Source: Myxococcales bacterium
Lineage (GTDB): Bacteria > Myxococcota_A > UBA9042 > PHBI01 > JAAZYN01
Assembly (NCBI GenBank): GCA_014239625.1
Contig: JAAZYN010000274.1
Location: 1 to 5,792 of the forward strand
Length of the DNA stretch: 5,792 nucleotides
Direction of reading: 5' to 3'
Shown: positions 1-5,732 of the stretch, piece by piece
How positions within the stretch are numbered: position 1 is the first letter of the stretch
Layout of the letters: every line of letters starts with the position of its first letter
Made by a program: the position numbers and the translations under genes
Notes under the pieces: generated by a model
Databases searched by the model: none
What the model was told of the DNA's origin: nothing
Seen by the model: the letters and a program-made list of their open reading frames with translations, nothing else

Positions 1-147
1 GTAGCCCCCCCACCGTGCCTCCCGTTGGACGTGTCGGACCACCGCGTCCACGACCGGCTGGGGCGGCAGGCTCGAGCCTGCGTGGTCGAGATGGAGGACC
101 CGCTGGCAGCCGGGTGTGTCCAGGCGCAGCTGTTCGATATCGAGCAT
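1..147 (-). CDS. Class V aminotransferase-like PLP enzyme (N-terminal part only)
   Basis: This is the first 49 codons of a gene that continues past the left edge. The translation begins MLDIEQLRLDTPGC and continues with HLDHAGSSLPP (residues 19-29), then a helix with an REARWGGY ending (42-49). The order DTPGC, HL-x-x-AG, P-x-P-V-x-x-AV, E-A-x-x-GGY is the usual N-terminus of fold-type I class V aminotransferases (cysteine-desulfurase/isopenicillin-N-epimerase-like; EgtE-type C-S lyases look similar). The start is well fixed: an in-frame TAG (148-150) lies directly before the ATG at 147-145. No good Shine-Dalgarno is seen; the nearest GGAAG is about 16 bases away. The PLP lysine lies outside the window, so activity and substrate cannot be judged. 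It is divergent from the transglycosylase gene. The family call is firm; the specific reaction is unknown. Confidence 0.85.
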   Translation of the reverse strand, partial: MLDIEQLRLDTPGCQRVLHLDHAGSSLPPQPVVDAVVRHVQREARWGGY

Positions 148-619
148 CTACGGCAGCGGCTCGCTTCCACCGCGCCGGCCTCCCATGCGTTGGGGCCCAT
201 GCGCTGGCGGCGCGGGGGAGATGTTCGTGGGTCCAACGATCCTCGGCCACACCGCGGCAGGCTGACCTCCGGCGGTGGGCGCCGCGCCGCGTCGCTCGGC
301 GACTCGGAACGGAGCGGGTGAGAGCGGCGAGACCATGGGGCTACGATGCCTCGACCACGTCCGACCGTCAAAAGGGCGGCCTGGCCACATCTCATCGGTT
401 CGCCTGACTACTTCACGGCCCTGCGTTCGGCGGCGGGATCCGTCGGCCCATCGCGCGGCAGCCGGCTGGCCGCTGCCGCCCGCTCGTCCAACCCGCGAGG
501 CGCACGCCCGCGCCGGCCCGACAATCGGGGCCCAGGTGAGACACTGTCGGGGAGGCACCGCCAGCACCTGGCCAGGTCTTTTTCTTGGTCACCCAACGCG
601 CTGCCCCGATCCTGACTCC
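148..619. other. Divergent intergenic region, no convincing gene
   Basis: These 472 bases separate the divergent aminotransferase-like gene and the lytic transglycosylase gene, so promoters for both should lie here. Open frames exist on both strands, but their translations are rich in Arg, Ala, Pro and Gly, lack recognisable motifs and look like GC-driven shadows. I could not identify a clear -35/-10 pair. Two sequence items stand out: one copy of a 14-bp direct repeat (391-404, second copy at 1237-1250), and a 12-bp perfect palindrome followed by a T-rich tract (566-585). The reading frame of the transglycosylase stays open leftwards to 275, so a longer N-terminus is formally possible, but that extension has no protein-like character. 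Confidence 0.6.
566..585 (+). other. Palindrome ACCTGGCCAGGT followed by T-rich tract
   Basis: A perfect 12-bp palindrome at 566-577 is followed directly by CTTTTTCTT. It sits about 42 bases before the proposed GTG start of the transglycosylase. It could be a protein-binding dyad or a weak hairpin with a U-rich tail acting as an attenuator. The stem is at most four to five pairs with a short loop, so it is poor as an intrinsic terminator, and no gene ends just before it on the plus strand. The role is unproven. Confidence 0.25.
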
Positions 620-1234
620 GTGCTTCAACGCCTCTCCAGGACAACCAGCTCCGCTTGGCGCCGAATCGGCCGACGGCCCCGGCGCATCGTCCAGTGGACC
701 GCTCTGGGCCTGGTCGCCACCATCATCTCGGTGAACCTGGGGGTGCGCTGCGCCGGGGGCAACCCGTCCCTGCTGTCCACGCGCTTCCTCTCCCAAAAGG
801 CCACCGCGCTGGCCCTGCTCACCCGCCACGCCCTGTCCGACTCGGGCGCTGAGCCCAGCCCCGCCGCCGCCGTCCGGCGAGCAGCCCGCCGCCACCGGGT
901 CCCCGAGTGCTTCGCCTTGGCCTTCGCCCGCGTCGAGTCCAACTTCCGACCCCACGTCATCTCCTCGGCCGGCGCCATGGGCATCATGCAGTTGATGCCC
1001 GCTACGGCCCGCGGCCTGGGTGTGTCCGATCCCTTCGATGTTCGCCAGAACGCGGACGGCGGTGTGCGCTACCTGCGCAAGCTGTGGCGGCGCTACCGGG
1101 CCGATCGACGCCGCGTCGCGGCGGCCTACAACGCCGGCCCCGGGGCTGTCCCACGGAGGGGGCCGCTCCCCCGGTCCACGGCGCGCTACGTGGCGCGCAT
1201 CCTGACGCACCAGCGGTGTCCTCGCAGGCCCTGA
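620..1234 (+). CDS. Membrane-anchored SLT-type lytic transglycosylase
   Basis: The 204-residue product probably cleaves the glycan backbone of peptidoglycan at MurNAc-GlcNAc bonds, forming 1,6-anhydroMurNAc ends, in the periplasm. Residues 1-22 are basic (several Arg) and are followed by a hydrophobic segment at about 23-41, consistent with an uncleaved signal anchor. The SLT domain (Slt70/MltE-like, goose-lysozyme fold) spans about 88-197. It contains ARVESNF with the likely catalytic Glu106 (codon 935-937), SSAGAMGIMQLMP (115-127), a YL-x-K-L helix (151-155) and AYNAGPGAV (169-177), then an ARYVARIL helix (188-195). The GTG at 620 was chosen because it directly precedes the basic/hydrophobic anchor; there is no strong Shine-Dalgarno. 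GTG 536 in the same frame is an alternative. The gene is monocistronic in this view and converges on the haem lipoprotein gene 21 bases away. Function is confident; the start is uncertain. Confidence 0.88.
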   Translation: MLQRLSRTTSSAWRRIGRRPRRIVQWTALGLVATIISVNLGVRCAGGNPSLLSTRFLSQKATALALLTRHALSDSGAEPSPAAAVRRAARRHRVPECFALAFARVESNFRPHVISSAGAMGIMQLMPATARGLGVSDPFDVRQNADGGVRYLRKLWRRYRADRRRVAAAYNAGPGAVPRRGPLPRSTARYVARILTHQRCPRRP

Positions 1235-1255
1235 GCCTCATCGGTTCGCCCGGCG

Positions 1256-3433
1256 TTACAGCGTCTTCATGTACTCCACGATGGCGTCGAGCTCCTGATC
1301 GCTCAGGTTCAGCGTGTTGCCCATCTCGCCCTTGGTCTGCGTGAGCGCGTCGCGCAGCGTCCTGGCGCTCCCGTCATGGAGGTACGGCGCCGTGTAGAAC
1401 AGCCCTCGCAGGCTCGGGGTGTTGAACCGCGCCGGGTCGCTCACCTCGGCGTCACCGCGCTCGGCGAGGGCCTCGAAGGCGGCCTCCTCTTCGGCGGTGA
1501 GGGTGCCCACGGCGTGGCTCTTCGCGTCCACCGAGTCGCCACCGACATGGCACGTGCCGCACTGGCCTTTGCCGAAGAACAGCCCCATGCCCTGTTGCTG
1601 AATCGGGGTCAGCTCGCCCTGGTCGGCGATGTTCGGGTTACGCGGCTCGTCCAGACCCCGCAAGATGAACGCCTCCAGGTCGCTCTTCTCACCGGCGGTC
1701 AGGCCAGAGCCACCCATGCGGTCCACGGTCCGGGCCATGTTGGTTTGCAGGTGGTCCTTGGTGCCGTTCCAGTTGAACGGCGCGGTGTCGTGCAAGCGAC
1801 CGGCGAGCGCCGGCGTCTGGCGCGGGCCTACGGTGACGACCCAGGTGAGCTTGTCTTCGCGGCCTTCGAAGTGGCAGGTGCTGCAGCTGAAGTGTCCCGC
1901 CCGGCTGAGCCGGTCGTTGCGCGCGAAGGTGAACACGCGCCGGCCCCGCTTGAGCTCATCGGGGAGGGGGTCGACGCCGAAGGGCACGGTCTGGCGGGCG
2001 CGCAGGTTGAGCGGCGCGGTGTGGCGCTGCGGCAGAAAGCCGAGGGGGTCGTCGAAGATCCTGTCGCTGGTGAAGCCGCCCCGGGGGAAGCCGTTGTCGC
2101 TCACACCACGGGCGACGACGGGCTTCATGGGGCGCATGTCGAAGAGGGGCTCCAGCGCCAGCGTGCTGACCGTGTAGTCGTGGGCGTTGAGCACGTAGGC
2201 GTACCGTCCGTCGGGAGAGAAGGCCACCGCTTTGGGGGCCTGGCCGACCTTGAACTCGGCGATGGGGGAGGCCATCGGATCGGTCAGGTCGCTGGAGAAG
2301 ACGATGACGTTGTCGGAGCCGAAGCCGGTCACGAACAGCATCCCCCAGGTGGGGTGATGGTTGACATCCGAGGGGTCACTGATGAGGTGGGTCATCGGCT
2401 CACCGCTCAGCCTGTCCTTCACCGGCGGGCGGGGGATGAACGCGCGGTCGTTCAGCGCCGTCACGCCCACCTCCACCGGCCGGGTCGGGGTGCCGTAGGT
2501 GTCGGCCTGCAGCTCGGGCCCGTAGTACTGTGGGATGGGGGGCGGCGCCGAGGGGTCCGACTGCAGCCCCGACGCCATCGCGAGGAGGTCGGCCTCGTCG
2601 CCGGGCGTCACCTGTGAGTGGGAGACGTAGAACGTGCCGCCCCCCGGATGGGTGGTGGCTGCCAGCGCGTGGGTCGCGCGGATTCGCTTCGCGCGGGTAG
2701 GAAAGATGGCGCGATCGGTGGGGCTCCCCTGCCGCAGGGCAAAGTGGTCGACATCGCCCGGGAGCCCATCGGTCAGCGTGACGACAGACGCGCCGCCGTA
2801 CTGGTGCGTGACCGCCACCTCCCCGATGCGGACCGCGACGCCGCGCGGTGAGGGGTGCGCGACCTCGTCGCTGGTCTCGTCGAGATCGATCGCCGCCACC
2901 ACCTCGAGCGTGAGGGCGTCCACCACGACCAGCGACGCTCTGGCCGCTTCGGTGACGTAGAGTAACGGCTTGTCCGGATGGCGCGCGATGCCCCACGCCT
3001 CGAGCCCGACGGTCACTCGCGCGTCGACCGTCGACGCGCCGGCCCGGACGCGCACGACCTCGCCGGTGTCACGCACCGTCACGTACGCATCCCCCCGAGG
3101 ATCGACCACCACCTGCTCTGGCTTGCTCCCCACCGAGATGGCTCGCACGACCTCCATGGACTCGCGGTCCATGATCACCAACGCGCCGTTGCCCTGATCG
3201 ACCGCGAAGATGTTCTCTTCGGTCACCGCGAGCGCCCGGCCGCTGGTGTGATGCGGCGCCACCCCTCGGTCGAGCTCCGGGAGCTCTTCGGGCATCAACG
3301 CCAGCACGTGGGGGTAGCTCAGGACAGTGGCGGAGTCGCCCACGGTCTCGGTGTTGGGACACCCTGCGGCCAACAGGGAGAGTACGGTCACTCCGGCGAG
3401 TGGAGTACGAAACATCCGACGCGAGTTCTTCAT
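1256..3433 (-). CDS. Lipoprotein: YVTN/YncE-like beta-propeller fused to di-heme cytochrome c peroxidase (MauG-like) module
   Basis: The 725-residue product starts with a basic N-terminus and a hydrophobic stretch ending LLAAGC, a lipoprotein signal with lipidated Cys25. It is therefore exported and anchored to the periplasmic face of a membrane or the surface. Residues about 65-430 carry repeated blade-like units such as VVVDPRGDAYVT, LLYVTEAARASLVVVDALT and VAFSPDGRYAYVLN, typical of YVTN/YncE seven-bladed propellers. Residues about 485-725 hold two c-type haem sites, CSTCH (517-521) and CGTCH (625-629). Between them is FNWNGTKD with Trp555, in the place where related enzymes carry an inter-haem Trp. 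After them comes the FNTPSLRGLFYTAPYLHDG block (670-688), a bacterial cytochrome c peroxidase/MauG hallmark, and a C-terminal LSDQELDAIVEYMKTL helix. The likely role is peroxide reduction or a MauG-like oxidation; the electron donor and substrate are unknown. The ATG at 3433 is supported by AGAGG six bases upstream and by the signal peptide. The frame is open further upstream, but that extension is not protein-like. Confidence 0.92.
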   Translation of the reverse strand: MKNSRRMFRTPLAGVTVLSLLAAGCPNTETVGDSATVLSYPHVLALMPEELPELDRGVAPHHTSGRALAVTEENIFAVDQGNGALVIMDRESMEVVRAISVGSKPEQVVVDPRGDAYVTVRDTGEVVRVRAGASTVDARVTVGLEAWGIARHPDKPLLYVTEAARASLVVVDALTLEVVAAIDLDETSDEVAHPSPRGVAVRIGEVAVTHQYGGASVVTLTDGLPGDVDHFALRQGSPTDRAIFPTRAKRIRATHALAATTHPGGGTFYVSHSQVTPGDEADLLAMASGLQSDPSAPPPIPQYYGPELQADTYGTPTRPVEVGVTALNDRAFIPRPPVKDRLSGEPMTHLISDPSDVNHHPTWGMLFVTGFGSDNVIVFSSDLTDPMASPIAEFKVGQAPKAVAFSPDGRYAYVLNAHDYTVSTLALEPLFDMRPMKPVVARGVSDNGFPRGGFTSDRIFDDPLGFLPQRHTAPLNLRARQTVPFGVDPLPDELKRGRRVFTFARNDRLSRAGHFSCSTCHFEGREDKLTWVVTVGPRQTPALAGRLHDTAPFNWNGTKDHLQTNMARTVDRMGGSGLTAGEKSDLEAFILRGLDEPRNPNIADQGELTPIQQQGMGLFFGKGQCGTCHVGGDSVDAKSHAVGTLTAEEEAAFEALAERGDAEVSDPARFNTPSLRGLFYTAPYLHDGSARTLRDALTQTKGEMGNTLNLSDQELDAIVEYMKTL

Positions 3434-3439
3434 GCGGGG

Positions 3440-3444
3440 CCTCT
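3440..3444 (-). promoter_or_regulatory. Shine-Dalgarno of the haem lipoprotein gene
   Basis: On the minus strand AGAGG is followed by a six-base spacer and then ATG at 3433. This spacing, with the lipoprotein signal that follows, decides the start against the much longer open frame upstream. Confidence 0.65.
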
Positions 3445-3476
3445 CGTCTTCACCGAAGCACGCGCCGCGCTGCGCA

Positions 3477-3484
3477 ATCCTATA
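3477..3484 (-). promoter_or_regulatory. Possible -10 element (TATAGGAT)
   Basis: The minus strand reads TTGTGTATAGGATTGC in a small AT-richer island 44-51 bases before the ATG of the haem lipoprotein gene. It resembles a sigma-70 -10 box. I found no matching -35 at a 16-18 base spacing, so this is only a candidate. Confidence 0.2.
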
Positions 3485-3638
3485 CACAACGGCGGCTGTG
3501 GCGCTTCGGCCAAGCGTTGGTTCTCTTGTGTGACGTCGCCACGAGAGACGACCTGGAGACCCGTAGCAACAACTGTTCCAAACGCCGTTCACCCGACGAG
3601 GGTGTGGCGTTGAGGCGGTCTCCCGGGTGATGACGGCC

Positions 3639-3692
3639 GTCGAGGCGTCGCACCGCGTCGAGGCGTCGCACCGCGTCGAGGCGTCGCACCGC
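3639..3692. repeat. Three perfect 18-bp tandem repeats
   Basis: The unit GTCGAGGCGTCGCACCGC occurs three times in a row without a mismatch at 3639-3656, 3657-3674 and 3675-3692. It lies between the stop of the thioesterase gene and the start of the haem lipoprotein gene, outside both proposed coding regions. There are no spacers, so it is not a CRISPR array. A partial inverted copy is found at 3716-3726. The copy number may vary between strains. Confidence 0.9.
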
Positions 3693-3726
3693 GGTCGCAC
3701 GCCGGGTCGCGGCGGCGCCTCGACGC
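3673..3726 (-). repeat. Inverted repeat using the tandem unit; possible 3' hairpin of the thioesterase transcript
   Basis: GCGTCGAGGCG at 3673-3683 is perfectly complementary to CGCCTCGACGC at 3716-3726, giving an 11-bp stem with a 32-base GC-rich interior. It lies 7 bases past the thioesterase stop. The same arm can pair equally with the unit-2 copy at 3655-3665 and nearly so with unit 1, so alternative hairpins are possible. No T tract follows on the minus strand, so it is not a classical intrinsic terminator. It could stabilise the 3' end or simply be a by-product of repeat expansion. Confidence 0.4.
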
Positions 3727-3732
3727 CTCCGC

Positions 3733-4179
3733 TCAGAGCCCGTCTACGGGCGCAGGTTCGAAGTCGGCGATGGCGGCGCGCAGCCGCTCGGGGACCCTGG
3801 CTTTGATCGTGGTGGCTCCATCCAGGGTGACACAGGTCAGCGCGCCTCGGGCGACGATCTCCCGGCCGGCGTCGCGGTAGACGGCAAAACCCCACGTGAT
3901 GCTCGTGTTGCCGATTCGCTCTGGGCGCGCGTCGACCTCCAGCTCGTCGCCGAAGAACGAGCGACCGACGTGCTCGCACTGAGAGTGTCTGTAGACCAGG
4001 TCGTAGCCGTGCTCCTTGAGGGCGCTGAAGGGGAGGCCCAGGGCGACGAGGTAGCCGCTGAGCGCCTCGTCGAAGTAGGTCAGATAGTTGGCGAAGAAGA
4101 CGTGCCCCTGGGCGTCGGTGTCGGCGAAGCGCACGCGCAGGCGCTCGTGAAATCGGGTGCGGGCGGTCGACTGGTCCAT
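3733..4179 (-). CDS. Acyl-CoA thioesterase, 4HBT/YbgC-type hot-dog fold
   Basis: The 148-residue product has the length of a single hot-dog domain and probably hydrolyses acyl-CoA thioesters in the cytoplasm. The N-terminal signature RVRFADTDAQGHVFFANYL (residues 15-33) matches the D-x-D-x-x-G-x-V-x-x-x-N-Y block of the 4-hydroxybenzoyl-CoA thioesterase/YbgC family, with Asp22 in the place of the catalytic Asp. A long helix follows (YFDEALSGYLVALGL, 35-49), then the beta strands of the hot-dog sheet, including FGDELEVDARPERIGNTSITW (76-96). The YHANY of E. coli YbgC is replaced by FFANY, so the His found there is missing; related 4HBT enzymes also lack it. The ATG at 4179 was chosen because homology begins right after it and the upstream in-frame sequence looks non-coding. 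No clear Shine-Dalgarno precedes it. Substrate is unknown. It shares strand with the rhomboid gene but is 288 bases away, so co-transcription is uncertain. Confidence 0.88.
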   Translation of the reverse strand: MDQSTARTRFHERLRVRFADTDAQGHVFFANYLTYFDEALSGYLVALGLPFSALKEHGYDLVYRHSQCEHVGRSFFGDELEVDARPERIGNTSITWGFAVYRDAGREIVARGALTCVTLDGATTIKARVPERLRAAIADFEPAPVDGL

Positions 4180-4467
4180 GGGTAGGACTTTTAGGGGCGA
4201 GCCCGGACTCTGTCCACCGGCCAGCGGCTCGTGCGCCTGCGCTCCGATCGGGGCACCGCCGACGGGGGGGCCCTGCGCGAGCGCTCCAAACGCCACGATG
4301 GCCACCCTGATCTTGGGGTGCTGGAGGCCAGCCGGCGCCGCTCGGGCGCTGCTGGGGACAGGCGCCTGCTGTCCGGTGGCTCGGCGTCGATGCTGGTACT
4401 TGCCCGTGCGCAGGCGCAGGCGCATGCCACCCAGCGTCACCCGCCGGTCCGCCCGGTCAGCGCCCGA
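4180..4467. other. Intergenic spacer between thioesterase and rhomboid genes
   Basis: These 288 bases hold no protein-like frame. The thioesterase frame is open upstream to a GTG at 4440, but the extension is a Gly/Pro/Ala/Arg-rich translation with no family match. A short run of GCGCAG-type hexamers occurs near 4406-4426. I see no clear promoter or terminator. Confidence 0.5.
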
Positions 4468-5597
4468 CTACTCTGGCTCCTGGATCAGCGCCGCGGCCAT
4501 CTCGTTGGACTCTTGGAGCGCGCGCTGGGCCGACGCGGCCAACGAAGCGTCCTGTGCATCCATGGCTCGGATGAACAGCGCGTGCGCTTCGCTGCGTTTG
4601 CGCGCGTAGGCCACGATGGCGTCCATGCGGCCTTGCACCTTGGCAGGGAGGTCGGTGTAGCCAGCGAGCGTCTCGAGGCCAGCGTCCCACGACGGCGAGA
4701 TCTCGTCGCGCAACACTCTGGCGAACTCCGCGTCGGACACCGTCCCCGCCTGGGCACCCTGGAGCAACGTGTTGAAGCGTTGATTGGCTGTGGCCTCGGT
4801 CTGGGCGAAGGCTTTGAGGTCCTGGTCCACGGCGCTGACGGGCCTGTTGGGCGCCAGCGCGAACACGACAGCCAATATGGCGAGCCCGGTGACAGCCACC
4901 ATGGGGACCCGTCGCCTGGCCAGGTGCCGTTGTTGTTCGAACGACATGGCGAGGCCCATGGCGACCAGAAAGCCGACCAGGAGGCCTCCGATGTGCGCCG
5001 CCATGTCGATGCCCGGGACGGTCACGCCGTAAAGGAGATTATATCCGATGAAGGCCAGGCTGGAGTTCCGGACGCTGTTGAGCACCGCCGGCGGGACGTG
5101 CGGCCGTTTGCGCAGCACGATGGCGAACAGCGCGCCGAAGACGCCGAACACCGCGCCCGACGCACCGGCGCTGACGACCAGAGGGTTCCAGGTGACCGAG
5201 GCGACGCTGCCGCCCAGACGGCCAGCACGTACATGACGAGGAACGCCCCCGATCCCATCAGGCGCTCGACCAGGCGCCCAGCGTCCCAGAGCACCCACAT
5301 GTTGAACAGGACGTGGATGATGCCGATGTGGATGAAGGTCGAGGTGAGCAGGCGCCAGACCTCTCCGGCCAGGGTGTTGGGGCCAAAGTTCGCTCCCCAG
5401 GCTAGAAGGTCTGGAATGTCCGGCGTTATGACCGAGACGCCGCTGACGACCATGGCCACGAAGATGAACGCGTTGGCGGCCACGAGGCTGAGCGTGACCA
5501 GGGGGCGCCGCTGCAGGTCGTGGAGCGCTTGCGTGAACGATTGCACGTCCTGCGCCGGTGAGTCGCCGGGATCGTGTTGTTCGGGTTCCATCGCCAT
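4468..5597 (-). pseudogene. Rhomboid-family intramembrane serine protease, interrupted by a one-base frameshift
   Basis: Two overlapping minus-strand frames together encode one rhomboid. The upstream frame (from 5597) gives TM1 (about 34-54), WRLLTSTF with the Trp81-Arg82 pair, HVLFN (His95, Asn99) and TM3 up to MYVLA. It then goes out of frame near 5219 and would stop at 5022. The other frame resumes at LGGSVAS and carries GASGAVFG with the nucleophile Ser147, then MAAHIGG with catalytic His202, and a further TM at about 231-249, ending at TAG 4468. Adding one base restores MYVLAGLGGSVAS and a 376-residue protein. The last 127 residues form a hydrophilic, probably helical domain unlike the GlpG core. 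The ATG at 5597 follows GGAGG by 11 bases; ATG 5615 overlaps that site. Because both halves look under selection, a sequencing or assembly error, or a very recent mutation, is as likely as a dead gene. It would cleave membrane-protein substrates in the inner membrane. Confidence 0.88.
5217..5222 (-). other. Frameshift site in the rhomboid gene
   Basis: The minus strand reads CTGGCCGTCTGGGCGGC. The upstream frame gives L-A-V-W-A-A here, the downstream frame R-L-G-G. One additional G after GGCC would give L-A-G-L-G-G, the expected rhomboid sequence. The site is not a long homopolymer, and no X-XXY-YYZ slippery heptamer is visible. Confidence 0.8.
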
Positions 5598-5608
5598 TGT
5601 CGTCGTTG

Positions 5609-5613
5609 CCTCC
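5609..5613 (-). promoter_or_regulatory. Shine-Dalgarno GGAGG of the rhomboid gene
   Basis: GGAGG on the minus strand is 11 bases before the ATG at 5597, slightly long but usable. It overlaps the alternative ATG at 5615, for which no good upstream site is seen, and so favours 5597. Confidence 0.45.
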
Positions 5614-5696
5614 ATGACTTCTGCGAGATGTGGTCGGCTCAGCGGGGCGAAGGTCGCGGGCGTGGGATTCGGATCCCGCCGAAGCGCCCTGAACAA

Positions 5697-5732
5697 CGCG
5701 GGCCGAGGCCGTCGGAGCGCAGGCGGCCCGCG
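5697..5732 (-). terminator. GC-rich hairpin upstream of the rhomboid gene, terminator-like on the minus strand
   Basis: CGCGGGCCG (5697-5705) and CGGCCCGCG (5724-5732) form a perfect 9-bp stem with an 18-base loop. Read on the minus strand the stem is followed by TTGTTC, a short T-biased tail. It could terminate transcription of a gene beyond the right edge, or form a leader structure of the rhomboid mRNA. The tail is weak, so termination is only a possibility. Confidence 0.35.

Noticed and set aside
1..407. Two plus-strand open frames near the left edge (frame 1 to 321, and 15-407)
   Set aside because: They overlap the aminotransferase N-terminus in antisense, and their translations lack motifs and are Arg/Ala/Gly rich.
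413..1210. Minus-strand open frame of about 265 codons over the transglycosylase
   Set aside because: It is antisense to an SLT domain with catalytic Glu, GIMQLMP and AYNAGPG motifs; its Gly/Ala-rich translation shows no recognisable family.
1235..1255. Shared bidirectional terminator between the convergent transglycosylase and haem lipoprotein genes
   Set aside because: The 21-base gap has no stem-loop or T tract that I can see.
1549..1558. Perfect palindrome GGCACGTGCC as a possible operator
   Set aside because: It falls within the codons of the second haem motif (CGTCH) and is explained by coding constraint.
1376..2617. Long plus-strand open frame of about 413 codons
   Set aside because: It lies entirely antisense to the haem lipoprotein gene, whose motifs (two CXXCH, propeller blades, lipobox) are unmistakable. 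The antisense translation shows no domain and is a GC-driven shadow.
3639..3692. CRISPR-like array
   Set aside because: The three 18-bp units are directly joined with no spacers and there are no cas genes; it is a simple tandem repeat.
3434..3979. N-terminal extension of the haem lipoprotein up to 3979
   Set aside because: It would read through the tandem repeats as RCDAST units and overlap the thioesterase gene. The internal ATG at 3433 has a Shine-Dalgarno and begins a lipoprotein signal peptide.
5217..5222. Programmed -1 ribosomal frameshift producing the full rhomboid
   Set aside because: A -1 shift would give a full-length protein with Arg at the junction, but there is no slippery heptamer or evident downstream stimulator, and an inserted G restores the expected Gly. 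A base deletion or sequencing error is simpler.
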